DNA of 64,000 nt, from contig CANNFA010000007.1 in NCBI GenBank assembly GCA_947503765.1, forward strand, positions 34,614-98,613. Reading direction: 5' to 3'. Each line of letters starts with the position of its first letter. Within the stretch, counting starts at the first letter, position 1. Below are positions 16,646 through 25,444 of this stretch, piece after piece. Position numbers and translations under genes: made by a program. The stretch is from an uncultured Paracoccaceae bacterium. GTDB lineage: Bacteria; Pseudomonadota; Alphaproteobacteria; Rhodobacterales; Rhodobacteraceae. A model generated the notes under the pieces. That model saw only the letters and a list, made by a program, of their open reading frames with translations. It made no database searches and had not been told where the DNA came from.

Positions 16646-16740
16646 CCCCGGGCTTGACCCGGGGCCTGTCCCGGACCCGGGGACTCTGCCTCGGCGCGGT
16701 GCGCGTTTCAGGCCGGGTGGTCCCGGGGCAAGCCCGGGAC
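16646..16740. repeat. Dispersed palindromic repeat between efflux genes
   Basis: Two palindromes of the same kind as the 7.9-8.5 kb array occur here: CCCCGGGCTTGACCCGGGG at 16646-16664 and GTCCCGGGGCAAGCCCGGG at 16720-16738. They occupy most of the gap between the adaptor and the pump. Confidence 0.85.
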
Positions 16741-16762
16741 GGGGTCGGGCGGGGGGCGCGCC

Positions 16763-19700
16763 ATGGCTGAGCGGTTTCCCCAGGTCGGCGGCATCCTGTC
16801 CTATTTCACCCGGCACCGCACCGCGGCGAACCTGCTTCTGGTGCTGCTGATCGCCGCGGGAATCGCCGCCTTTCCGCGGATGCGGGCGCAGTTCTTTCCC
16901 GATATCGTCATCGACTCGGTCAACGTGTCCGTCAGCTGGAGCGGCGCCGGGGCCGAGGATGTGGACCGCGCCATCGTGCAACTGCTGGAGCCGGTGCTGA
17001 TCGCCGTCGAGGGCGTGACCGACGTGACATCGATCAGCCGCGAGGGCAGCGCCCGGATCGGGCTGGAGTTCGAGCCGGGCTGGGACATGTCGCGCGCCTC
17101 CGGCGACGTGGAGACGGCGGTCGATTCGATCACCAATCTCCCAGAGGACGCGGACGATGTTCGCGTGCGGCGCGGCGGCTGGCGCGACCGGGTGACGGAC
17201 GTGGTGATCACCGGGCCGGTCGGCACCGACCAGCTTGGCCGCTTTGCCGACGAATTCGTCACCCGCCTGTTCGCCGAGGGCGTGACCCGCACCACGATCC
17301 GCGGGCTGGCCGCGCCGGAAACGGTGGTCGAGGTGCCGTCGATGGCGCTGATCGAGCATGACATCACGATGCGCCAGATCGCCGATGCCATCGCCGCCGA
17401 GGCGGCGGCCGATCCGGCGGGCGACGTGTCGGGCGCGAATGCGCGGGTGCGCACCGGCGTCGCGCGGACCGGCGCCGACCAGATCGCCGCCATCGCCCTG
17501 CGCGCCAACCCGGATGGCAGCAAACTGACCATCGGCGACGTGGCCCGCGTGATCGTCGGCGGCGTGGACCGCGACCGCGCCTATTTCGTCGGCGAACATC
17601 CGGCGATCTCGGTGCGAGTGGACCGGTCCGACCGGGGGGATGCCATCGCGATCCAGGGGCAGGTCGAACAGGTCGCCGCCGAGATGCAGACCAGCCTGCC
17701 CGAAGGCGTGCGCATCGACCTGATCCGCACCCGCGCCGAGGCGATCAGCAACCGGCTGAACATCCTGCTGGATAACGGGCTGCTGGGGCTCGGGCTGGTG
17801 CTGGTGCTGCTGTTCCTGTTCCTGAACGCGCGCACCGCCTTCTGGGTGGCGGCGGGGATCCCGGTGGCGATGACCAGCGCCATTGCCATGATGTACGCCT
17901 TCGGGCTGACGCTGAACATGATCTCGCTGTTCGCGCTGATCATCACGCTGGGGATCGTGGTGGACGATGCCATCGTGGTGGGCGAACATGCCGACCACCG
18001 CGCCCGCCGCGCCGGCGAGTCCCCCGAGGAAGCCGCCGAGAACGCCGCCCGGCGCATGTTCCCGCCGGTCTTTTCGGCGACGCTGACCACGGTGATCGCG
18101 TTTTTCGGGCTGGTGGCGATCGGCGGCCGGTTCGGCGACATGATCGCGGACATTCCGTTCACCGTGATCGTGGTGCTGATCGCCTCGCTGGTGGAGTGTT
18201 TCCTGATCCTGCCGAACCACATGGCCCATTCCATCGCCCATTCGGCGCGCGATCACTGGTATGACTGGCCCAGCCGGGCGGTGAACCGGGGCTTTCGCCG
18301 GATCCGCGAATCCCTGTTCCGCCCGCTGATACGGCTGGTGGTCTGGGCGCGCTATCCGGTGCTGGCGGGCGCAATCCTGCTGCTGGCGATGCAGGTCGCC
18401 GGGTTCATCCGGGGCGATCTGCAATGGCGGTTCTTCAACTCGCCGGAACAGGGCTCGGTCTCGGGCAATTTCGCCATGGCGCCGGGGGCCACCCGCGCCG
18501 ACACGATGGAGATGATGCGCGAGATGCAGCGCGCGGCCGATGCCGTCGCCGCCCGGATGGAGGCGGAGCACGGGCAGAACCCGCTGGATTACGTTATCGC
18601 CGAGATCGGCGGCAATACCGGGCGGGGCCTGTCGGGGGTCGAGACCAAGGACGACGATCAGCTTGGCTCCATCGCCATCGAGCTGATCAGCGCCGACGAG
18701 CGGCCCTATTCCAGTTTCCAGTTCGTGGCGATGCTTCAGGAAGAGGTCGTGCAGCATCCGCTGGCCGAGATCGTCAGCTTTCGCGGCTGGCGCGGCGGGC
18801 CGGGGGGCGATGCGCTGGACGTGCAGCTATACGGCGCCTCGGCGGACGTGCTGAAGGAGGCGGCCGAGGATCTGAAGGCACAGCTGGCGCAATTCGCGGA
18901 AGTGTCGGCGCTGGAGGATTCGCTGGCCTACGACAAGGAAGAGCTGGTGCTGGAGCTGACGCCGCAGGGCCGTGCGCTGGGCTTCACCATCGACGCGCTG
19001 GGCCGGGTGCTGCGCGCGCGGCTGAACGGGATCGAGGCGGCGACCTACCCGGACGGGCCGCGCACCGCCGCGATCCGGGTCGAGCTGCCGCCGGGCGAGC
19101 TGACCGCCGATTTCCTGGACCGCACCCGGATGCGCACCGCCGCGGGCGATTACGTCGCGCTGGCCGACATCGTCACCGTCAGCCGGGAGGCGGGGTTTTC
19201 CACCGTGCGGCGGGAGAACGGGCTGCGGCTGGTGTCGGTCACCGGCGATCTGTCCGAGGACGACCCTGCCCGTGCGACCGAGATCATGACCGCGCTGAAG
19301 GAAACCATCCTGCCCGCGCTGGAGGAACGGTTCGGCGTCGCCTCGCGCCTGTCGGGGCTGTCCGAGCAGGAAAGCGAATTCCTGAACGACGCGCGCACCG
19401 GGTTCCTGCTGTGCCTGCTGGCGATCTACCTGGTGCTGGCATGGATCTTCGGCAGCTGGACGCGGCCGATGGTGGTGATGGCGATCATCCCGTTCGGGCT
19501 GGTCGGCGCGTTCTGGGGGCACATGGCCTGGGACGTGCCGCTGACCATGTTCTCGGTCGTCGGGCTGATCGGGATGACCGGGATCATCATCAACGATTCC
19601 ATCGTCCTGGTGACGACGATCGACGAATTGTCCGCCGAACGCGGGCTGATCCCGGCCATCGTCGACGGCGCGGCGGACCGGCTGCGCGCGGTCTTGCTGA

Positions 19701-20188
19701 CGACGCTGACCACGGTGCTGGGGCTGGCGCCGCTGCTCTACGAAGGGTCGCAGGACGCGCAGTTCCTGAAGCCGACGGTGATCACGCTGGTCTACGGGCT
19801 GGGCTTCGGCATGGTGCTGGTGCTGGTGGTCGTGCCGGCGCTGATGGCGATGCAGCAGGACGTGGCACGCCAATTCGCCGCCCTGCGCCGGGCGCTGCGC
19901 CGCCGGGGCGGGCAACGGCGCGGGCGCGGCGTGACGGCGGCGGTGATGCTGGCCGCGCTGGGGCTGGCGGGGCTGTTCGCGGTGACGCTGGGCTGGACGC
20001 TTGCCACCGGCGCGCTGCCGCTGGACCTGCTGGCGCGGGCCGGGCTGACGCTGCCGGCCCTGCCGGAGGGCGCGCCGGTGCTGGCGGTCGCGCTGGCGGT
20101 CTTCGTGGCGGGCGCGGCGATGCTGGTTCTGGCGGTGTGGGTGCTTGCGGCGCTCGCGGTGCGGCTTGGCCGGCGCAGGGCCGTCTGA
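16763..20188 (+). CDS. RND family efflux transporter permease
   Basis: 1141 residues of the AcrB/MexB-like hydrophobe/amphiphile RND family. The N-terminal helix (NLLLVLLIAAGIAAFPRMRA) precedes FFPDIVIDSVNVSVSW. The proton-relay helix 4 has GIVVDDAIVVGEH, and the mirrored region near residue 940 reads GMTGIIINDSIVLVTTIDE. Two periplasmic porter domains separate the helix bundles. The protein is longer than usual because the C-terminal ~85 residues add two further hydrophobic segments. The substrate cannot be read. Confidence 0.93.
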   Translation: MAERFPQVGGILSYFTRHRTAANLLLVLLIAAGIAAFPRMRAQFFPDIVIDSVNVSVSWSGAGAEDVDRAIVQLLEPVLIAVEGVTDVTSISREGSARIGLEFEPGWDMSRASGDVETAVDSITNLPEDADDVRVRRGGWRDRVTDVVITGPVGTDQLGRFADEFVTRLFAEGVTRTTIRGLAAPETVVEVPSMALIEHDITMRQIADAIAAEAAADPAGDVSGANARVRTGVARTGADQIAAIALRANPDGSKLTIGDVARVIVGGVDRDRAYFVGEHPAISVRVDRSDRGDAIAIQGQVEQVAAEMQTSLPEGVRIDLIRTRAEAISNRLNILLDNGLLGLGLVLVLLFLFLNARTAFWVAAGIPVAMTSAIAMMYAFGLTLNMISLFALIITLGIVVDDAIVVGEHADHRARRAGESPEEAAENAARRMFPPVFSATLTTVIAFFGLVAIGGRFGDMIADIPFTVIVVLIASLVECFLILPNHMAHSIAHSARDHWYDWPSRAVNRGFRRIRESLFRPLIRLVVWARYPVLAGAILLLAMQVAGFIRGDLQWRFFNSPEQGSVSGNFAMAPGATRADTMEMMREMQRAADAVAARMEAEHGQNPLDYVIAEIGGNTGRGLSGVETKDDDQLGSIAIELISADERPYSSFQFVAMLQEEVVQHPLAEIVSFRGWRGGPGGDALDVQLYGASADVLKEAAEDLKAQLAQFAEVSALEDSLAYDKEELVLELTPQGRALGFTIDALGRVLRARLNGIEAATYPDGPRTAAIRVELPPGELTADFLDRTRMRTAAGDYVALADIVTVSREAGFSTVRRENGLRLVSVTGDLSEDDPARATEIMTALKETILPALEERFGVASRLSGLSEQESEFLNDARTGFLLCLLAIYLVLAWIFGSWTRPMVVMAIIPFGLVGAFWGHMAWDVPLTMFSVVGLIGMTGIIINDSIVLVTTIDELSAERGLIPAIVDGAADRLRAVLLTTLTTVLGLAPLLYEGSQDAQFLKPTVITLVYGLGFGMVLVLVVVPALMAMQQDVARQFAALRRALRRRGGQRRGRGVTAAVMLAALGLAGLFAVTLGWTLATGALPLDLLARAGLTLPALPEGAPVLAVALAVFVAGAAMLVLAVWVLAALAVRLGRRRAV

Positions 20189-20289
20189 GGCGGAAAGCGG
20201 CGCGTATTGGGCGCTTGGTTTTCCCGCCCGGTGCTTCTATGCGTTCGCCCACGGAAACAGCCGGCCGCCACGGGAACAGGGAGCCGCCA

Positions 20290-21297
20290 ATGGGCAAGCG
20301 CGCGACGATCCGCGATGTGGCAGACAGGGCGGGCGTGTCGAAATCGACGGTGTCGCTGGTGCTGCACGAGTCGCCCCTCGTGCGGGCCGAAACGAAGGCG
20401 AAGGTGACGCGCGCGATCCGCGATCTGAACTATGTGCGCAACCGTGCCGCCGCCGCGCTGCGCAACGCCGCGACGCACCGGGTCGGCATCGTCGTGAACG
20501 ATCTGCGCACGCCCTTCGTCGCCGATTTCACCGCCGCCGCGCAGGCCGCGCTGATGGCACGCGGCTATGCCGCGCTTGTCGCCAGTTCGGGCGAGGATCC
20601 CGAGACCGAGGACCGCGCGGTGCGGCTGATGCTTGAACACGATGTCGCCGGGCTGATCGTGTCGCCCAGCCGGGGTGCCGTGCCCGAGATGTTCGATACC
20701 GTGCTGGCGGCGTCGATCCCGGTGATCCAGGTGCTGCGGCAGGGCGATGCGCGGGTCGGGCGCATTCCGTTCCAGTCGATGGATTACGCCATCGGCAGCC
20801 ATCTTGCCGCGCGGCACCTGCTGGACCAGGGGCTGCGCCGGATCGCCTTTGTCGGCGGCCATACCGGCCACCAGATCTCGCGCGAGCGGGCGCTGGGGTT
20901 CCGCGACATCATGCAGGTCGAGCGCGTCAAACCGCTTGTCCTGCAGGGCGGGTCCAGCCGGTCCTTCGGGTACAACACGATGCTGGCGCTAGCCGCCGAT
21001 CATCCGGACATCCAGGGCGCGATCTGCATCAACGACGCGGTGGCGCTGGGGATGCAGGCGGCGGCGGGCCGGGCGGGGCGCAGCGTCGGGCGCGATTTCT
21101 TCCTTGTCGGGTTCGACGATACCGAGGATTGCGCCGAGGCCGATCCGCCGCTGAGTTCGGTGCGCTGCGATGTCGCCGCGCTCGCGGCGAATTGCGTGGC
21201 GGACCTGCTGGTCTGGATCGACACCGGCACCGCGCCGCTGGAAATCTCGCGCCACCCGGTGCAGCTGGAAATCCGCGCCTCCAGCCGCGTGCCGTAG
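20290..21297 (+). CDS. LacI family transcriptional regulator
   Basis: 335 residues. The N-terminal helix-turn-helix and hinge are canonical (IRDVADRAGVSKSTVSLVLH, then IRDLNYVRNRAAAAL). A periplasmic-binding-protein-like effector domain follows, with VGIVVNDLRTPF, GLIVSPS and GFDDTEDC landmarks. Members respond to sugars or nucleosides. No sugar genes flank it, so the target is unknown. It follows the RND pump by 101 bases and converges with the DUF4387 gene. Confidence 0.93.
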   Translation: MGKRATIRDVADRAGVSKSTVSLVLHESPLVRAETKAKVTRAIRDLNYVRNRAAAALRNAATHRVGIVVNDLRTPFVADFTAAAQAALMARGYAALVASSGEDPETEDRAVRLMLEHDVAGLIVSPSRGAVPEMFDTVLAASIPVIQVLRQGDARVGRIPFQSMDYAIGSHLAARHLLDQGLRRIAFVGGHTGHQISRERALGFRDIMQVERVKPLVLQGGSSRSFGYNTMLALAADHPDIQGAICINDAVALGMQAAAGRAGRSVGRDFFLVGFDDTEDCAEADPPLSSVRCDVAALAANCVADLLVWIDTGTAPLEISRHPVQLEIRASSRVP

Positions 21298-21308
21298 CGG
21301 CGGCGCGG

Positions 21309-21611
21309 TCAGTTCACGTCCATCTCCGCCACCAGCGCCGCCCAGGCCGCGCCGTGCATGTCGCGGTCGAACCGCGTGCCCTGCACCTGCGGGCGCGGCA
21401 AGGAGAACTTGACCACGTTCAGCGCCGGGATGTCGAACCGCTTCATCCCGGCGGGATCGGTGCGGAACAGCCCCGCCACCCGTTCGGTCGACACGCCCTC
21501 GGACACGCGCCGGAACGCCTCGGGCGAACCGCAGAAGATATCGATGGTCACCCAGAACGGGCCGGCATTCTTGCTGCGGACCTTGTCCACGATCTGTCCG
21601 ATTTCAGCCAT
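21309..21611 (-). CDS. DUF4387 protein, AtuA-associated
   Basis: A 100-residue protein with the DUF4387 pattern KNAGPFWVTIDIFC and FDIPALNVVKFSLPRP. DUF4387 proteins are found beside or fused to DUF1446 (AtuA-like) proteins in acyclic terpene or carboxylate catabolic operons, and may form a complex with them. It overlaps the preceding gene by eight bases. No enzymatic role is proven for the family. Confidence 0.88.
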   Translation of the reverse strand: MAEIGQIVDKVRSKNAGPFWVTIDIFCGSPEAFRRVSEGVSTERVAGLFRTDPAGMKRFDIPALNVVKFSLPRPQVQGTRFDRDMHGAAWAALVAEMDVN

Positions 21612-22965
21612 GGGGCAGGCTCAGGGTGGTCAATTCGAAAGCCTCCATCGGGTCGCGCAGCTCCATCACGTGGTTCAGGCAGAATTCGTAGATCTCGCCC
21701 CGTTCCACCTCGGCGGGCGAGAACGGAAAGGCGAATGTCGGCTGCTCCTCGTCGCGGGTCAGCGGGTGGTGCAGCAGGTAGGGGTTCAGCATCTTGGCGA
21801 TCTCGTCGACCATGTCCGGGGTCTTGGCGGTGACAAGCCCCATCACCCCCAGCTCGACCGCCCCGTTGGTGCGGTTCTCCAGCGCGCCCAGCGTCGCGTT
21901 CCGGCCGATGATGCGCAGTTCGAGGTCGTAATCCGCCTCTGTCAGGCCCAGCCTTTCCTGCGCCTTGGCCCGGCATTTCGCAACGATGTCGGCGCACCAG
22001 GCTTCCGCGTTCTCGACGTAGCGCCGGTCGCGCAGCAGCGTCAGCAGGACGCTCTGGAAACCGGCGCGCCGCGCGCCCTCCAGCTTGACGGTATAGGCGG
22101 GGGACGGCACCCATTCAGAGCCGGTCACGCGCACCCGCCGCTCGTCCAGCGCGGCGTAGTCCGCACCGGTCACGTCCAGATGGCCGCCCGGCTCGTAGAG
22201 GATGAACGGGTCGGAGTTTTCGTAAAGCATGTGCGCATAGACGGTGTGCGGCGTGGCGTTGGCGCCGTCGGCCAGCGGGGTGACGGTGAAGCTTTCGGAA
22301 TCGAACTCCACCAGGATCACACCCGATTGCGGGTTGGTCGCGCAAAGCGCGCCGCATTCGCCCACCTTCGCGCCGTGCCAGGCCGCGCCGGCATGGTCGC
22401 CACGCATCAGCGGCAGCGCGGCGATGATCGCGGTGTCGGTGGTGCGCCCGGCGATGATGATGTCCGCGCCGGTCTCGATCGCGGCGGCGATCTGTTCCGC
22501 CCCGGCCAGCGCGACGATGTTGGAGCATTCGGCCAGCAGCGCCTCGGAGATGTCGGGCGCCGGGTGCAGCGGCGTCACCCGCCCCTCGGCCAGCGCGCTG
22601 GCGACCCGCGCGCCGGGCTGATCCGATTTCAGGACCGCGACGGTCGCTTCCTGTCCCAGATCCGTCAGGATTTCGCGGGTGATCTCCACCAGCCAGTCGA
22701 CGGCCGTGCCCGCGCCGCAGGTACCCGCCGTGCCGATCACCAGCGGCACCCCGGCCCGCGCCCGCGCCTCGATCAGGCCGCGCCATTCGACCTTGGTCGA
22801 GGCGCGCGAATATTTCGACACGCCGCGCCCCAGATAGCTGGGACCGCTATCGGTCGATCCGCCGTCGATGGCGATGATGTCGGGCCGTGCCGCCAGCCCG
22901 CGTTCCAGCGCGTCGGCGTCGTAGCCCAGCCCCAATGCGCCCGAAGGCACTAATACCCGCGTCAT
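21604..22965 (-). CDS. DUF1446 (AtuA-like) protein
   Basis: 453 residues. DUF1446 landmarks: a start with LVPSGALGLGYD, then AIDGGSTDSGPSYLG, GTAGTCGAGTA and IIIAGRTTDTAI. AtuA of Pseudomonas is required for growth on citronellol/geraniol, but most homologues lie in unrelated carboxylate operons and the reaction is unknown. The ATG at 22965 has GGAGG nine bases upstream. It is co-directional with the LysR gene 41 bases upstream and with DUF4387 downstream. Confidence 0.88.
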   Translation of the reverse strand: MTRVLVPSGALGLGYDADALERGLAARPDIIAIDGGSTDSGPSYLGRGVSKYSRASTKVEWRGLIEARARAGVPLVIGTAGTCGAGTAVDWLVEITREILTDLGQEATVAVLKSDQPGARVASALAEGRVTPLHPAPDISEALLAECSNIVALAGAEQIAAAIETGADIIIAGRTTDTAIIAALPLMRGDHAGAAWHGAKVGECGALCATNPQSGVILVEFDSESFTVTPLADGANATPHTVYAHMLYENSDPFILYEPGGHLDVTGADYAALDERRVRVTGSEWVPSPAYTVKLEGARRAGFQSVLLTLLRDRRYVENAEAWCADIVAKCRAKAQERLGLTEADYDLELRIIGRNATLGALENRTNGAVELGVMGLVTAKTPDMVDEIAKMLNPYLLHHPLTRDEEQPTFAFPFSPAEVERGEIYEFCLNHVMELRDPMEAFELTTLSLPHG

Positions 22966-23006
22966 GTCCGATCCTCCGGGTTGCGTCGCCTTCGGCTTAT
23001 CACGGC

Positions 23007-23894
23007 TCAGGGGCGACGTGCCAGCGCCAGCATCGCCTCTACCGCGCGGGTCCGGTGGCGTTTCGGGTGGGTCAGCACCGCGAAGGGGCGCACCGGCTTT
23101 TCGGCCCAGGTCACGCGCCGCACCGCAAGCCGCCGCAGCCGCGACGCGCCCACCGCCCGGTAGGACAGCATCGCCGCGCAGTCGCTGGCCGCCACCGCCG
23201 CCAGCACCGCCTCGTTCGAGGGCAGTTCCAGCGCCACGTCCAGATCCGCCACCGACAGGCCCATCCCGCGCAGATGCGCCTCCTGCTCGGTGCGTGTGCC
23301 GGATCCGGGCTCGCGCAGGATCCACGTCATCCGGCGGTACGCGGCAACGCCGATCCCGGCATCGCGCGCCAGCGGGTGATCGCGCGCCAGCACGAGCACC
23401 AGCTCGTCGCGCGCCACCACCTGCCGGCGCAGGTCGCTGGCGGGCAGCGTCCCCTCGACGAACCCCATGTCGGCGGCCCCCTCGGCGACCGCCTGCGCGG
23501 CCTGCGCGGTGTTTCCGACGCTCAGCGCCAGCGTGATTTCGGGAAATTCGCGGTGCAGCGCGACCAGCCGGGGCGGCAGCCAGTAGCTTGCGACCGTCTG
23601 GCTGGCATGGATCCGCAGATGCCCGCGGGTCGCCTGCGCCAGATCGTCCAGCGCCAGCCGCGCGGTCTCCGCCTGCGCCAGCAGCGCCTCGGCCGTGGTC
23701 ACGAAGCTGCGCCCCGCCCCGGTCAGCGCGATCCCGCGGCCGACCCGGTCGAACAGGCGCACGCCGTGCTGCGCCTCGAGCGCGGCGATGCTGGCCGAGA
23801 CCGCCGATTGCGTGAGGTTCAGCGCCTGCGCCGCGCGGGTGACATGGCCGCGCTTCGCCACGGCAAGGAATATGCGGATCTGGTCGAGCGTCAT
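23007..23894 (-). CDS. LysR family regulator (CbbR/YeiE-like)
   Basis: 295 residues with an N-terminal winged HTH (IFLAVAKRGHVTRAAQALNL, TQSAVSASIAALE) and an effector-binding domain (LRIHASQTVASYWLPPRL). It diverges from the YeiH-type exporter gene across about 100 bases, the usual layout for a LysR protein controlling that gene. It is also co-directional with the DUF1446/DUF4387 pair. Regulation of either side is inferred from layout alone. Confidence 0.92.
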   Translation of the reverse strand: MTLDQIRIFLAVAKRGHVTRAAQALNLTQSAVSASIAALEAQHGVRLFDRVGRGIALTGAGRSFVTTAEALLAQAETARLALDDLAQATRGHLRIHASQTVASYWLPPRLVALHREFPEITLALSVGNTAQAAQAVAEGAADMGFVEGTLPASDLRRQVVARDELVLVLARDHPLARDAGIGVAAYRRMTWILREPGSGTRTEQEAHLRGMGLSVADLDVALELPSNEAVLAAVAASDCAAMLSYRAVGASRLRRLAVRRVTWAEKPVRPFAVLTHPKRHRTRAVEAMLALARRP

Positions 23895-23996
23895 GTCAGA
23901 TCAATCGAAAATTCCGAACGATATGGCAAGTACAATCGGTTGGATTGAACGGATGTGTTGCCCCATCCTGCCGCGCAGGACACCAGAGGACCGAAC
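23895..23996. promoter_or_regulatory. Divergent promoter region between LysR and YeiH genes
   Basis: A 102 bp AT-richer interval with CAATC near the LysR start and GATTG near the exporter side, which could form a LysR-type dyad. GAGGA precedes the exporter ATG. No exact operator can be assigned. Confidence 0.45.
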
Positions 23997-25016
23997 ATGC
24001 CGCAGATGGCCGAAACACGCCGCGCGAGGCGCCTGCCCGCCGCGCTGACCGGCCCGATGCCGGGCCTTGCGCTTGCCGCCGGGCTGACCGCGCTGGCCCA
24101 TCTGGTGCAGGCGCTGACCGGCTGGCCGCTGCTCAGCCCGATGATGGGCGCGATGCTGGGCGGTATCGTGCTGCGCAACACCCTGGGCGCGCCCGCCGCC
24201 GCCGCGCCCGGCCTGCGGCTGGCGATGCGCCCGATATTGCGGCTTGGCATCATCCTTCTGGGGGCGCGGCTGACCTTCGGGCAGCTGGCGGATGTCGGGG
24301 TCATCGGGCTTGCGACCATCGTCGCCACCCTTGGCGCCACGTTCCTGTTCACCAAGGCGGCCGGCCGCCTGCTGGGGGTGGAGCGCGGGTTGTCCGAGCT
24401 GATCGCCGCCGGCACCTCGATCTGCGGCGCCTCGGCGGTGCTGGCGACCAATACCGTCACCCGCGCCCCCGACGAGGACGTGGCCTATGCCATTGCTTGC
24501 GTCACCATCTTCGGCACGCTGTCGATGCTGGTGTTTCCGATCGTGGCCATCCCGCTCGGGTTCGGGGCGCCGGATTACGGGCTGTGGGTCGGGGCCAGCC
24601 TGCACGAGGTCGCGCAGGCGGTCGGCGCCGGCTTTGCCCATGGCGAAGAGGCGGGCGAGGTCGCGACGGTGGCCAAGCTGTCGCGGGTGCTGCTGCTTGC
24701 GCCGCTGATCCTGACGCTTGGCGCCTTTGCCCGCGGCCGCGGCGGCGGGACCGGCGGCGCGGCGGTGCCGGTGCCGTGGTTCGTGTTCGGCTTTCTGGGC
24801 GTGGTCGCGCTGAACTCGGTATTGCCGGTGCCGGACATGCTGCGCGGCGGCGCGGCGCAGGTCTCGGGCATGTTCCTGGCCATGGCGCTGGCGGCGATGG
24901 GCCTGGAGACGGACCTTGGCAAGCTGCGCCTCAAGGGCGCGCGCCCGCTCGCCCTGGGCGCGGCCGCCTGGCTGTTCGTTTCGGCGGCGGCGGGGCTGCT
25001 GGTGTGGGCGGTCTGA
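23997..25016 (+). CDS. YeiH/UPF0324 family membrane transporter (putative sulfate exporter family)
   Basis: 339 residues with about ten hydrophobic segments and family landmarks LLSPMMGAMLGGIVLRN, LGIILLGARLTF, AAGTSICGASAVLA and SLHEVAQAVGAG. Members are proposed to export sulfate or related anions released from organosulfonate degradation; direct evidence is thin. The ATG at 23997 is preferred to a GTG at 23955 because GAGGA lies close upstream. The divergent LysR gene is the likely regulator. Confidence 0.87.
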   Translation: MPQMAETRRARRLPAALTGPMPGLALAAGLTALAHLVQALTGWPLLSPMMGAMLGGIVLRNTLGAPAAAAPGLRLAMRPILRLGIILLGARLTFGQLADVGVIGLATIVATLGATFLFTKAAGRLLGVERGLSELIAAGTSICGASAVLATNTVTRAPDEDVAYAIACVTIFGTLSMLVFPIVAIPLGFGAPDYGLWVGASLHEVAQAVGAGFAHGEEAGEVATVAKLSRVLLLAPLILTLGAFARGRGGGTGGAAVPVPWFVFGFLGVVALNSVLPVPDMLRGGAAQVSGMFLAMALAAMGLETDLGKLRLKGARPLALGAAAWLFVSAAAGLLVWAV

Positions 25017-25054
25017 CGGAACGGAGCGCGTTCCGGCCGAAGCCACGCCAACCC

Positions 25055-25075
25055 GTCCCGGGCCTGACCCGGGAC
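25055..25075. repeat. Single copy of dispersed palindromic repeat
   Basis: GTCCCGGGCCTGACCCGGGA, completed by C at 25075, is the same palindrome type as in the 7.9-8.5 kb array and at 16.6-16.7 kb. It lies between the exporter stop and the truncated end of the ccdB remnant. Confidence 0.8.
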
Positions 25076-25104
25076 CTCGGCGCTGGTGGCCGCTAGATCC
25101 CGGC

Positions 25105-25356
25105 TCAAGTATGGGGCAGCGATCCGATCTGCTCGCCCATCTCGGACAGCGTCAGGGCCGCGGCGAACTGCGGCATGAGAATGTGGTTTTCCGTACCGAC
25201 GCGGATCACGGGGTTGAGCGATGTCCGCACCCGATCAACCGAACCGGCGGGTATCAGGGGGGCGACCACCCGCGTTCGCATCTGGTCGAGAAGATCGTTC
25301 TGAAGCACGACGACAAGGCTGCCGCCCGGCATGCGCTAAAGGTCGAATTGCGCCGC
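25105..25356 (-). pseudogene. ccdB-like toxin gene remnant with in-frame TAG
   Basis: Reading the frame upstream of the 75-codon open part gives AAQFDL, a TAG at 25338-25336, then RMPGGSLVVVLQNDLL. CcdB proteins start with a similar AQFDLYRNPGG pattern, so a Tyr codon appears changed to amber. VVAPLIPAG, NPVIRVG and EMGEQIGSL also match CcdB, a DNA gyrase poison. The reading ends at SLPHT, about 15-20 residues short, next to a dispersed palindromic repeat. No ccdA partner is seen. A shortened product from the internal ATG would lack the first strand. Confidence 0.7.
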
Positions 25357-25444
25357 CCATCCTCAGAACTTCTGATGTGCCGCAATCAGCCGGTATTGCC
25401 GATCCTGTCCGCTGACGGCGCGGGGATGGTCCCGCCGCCACCCC

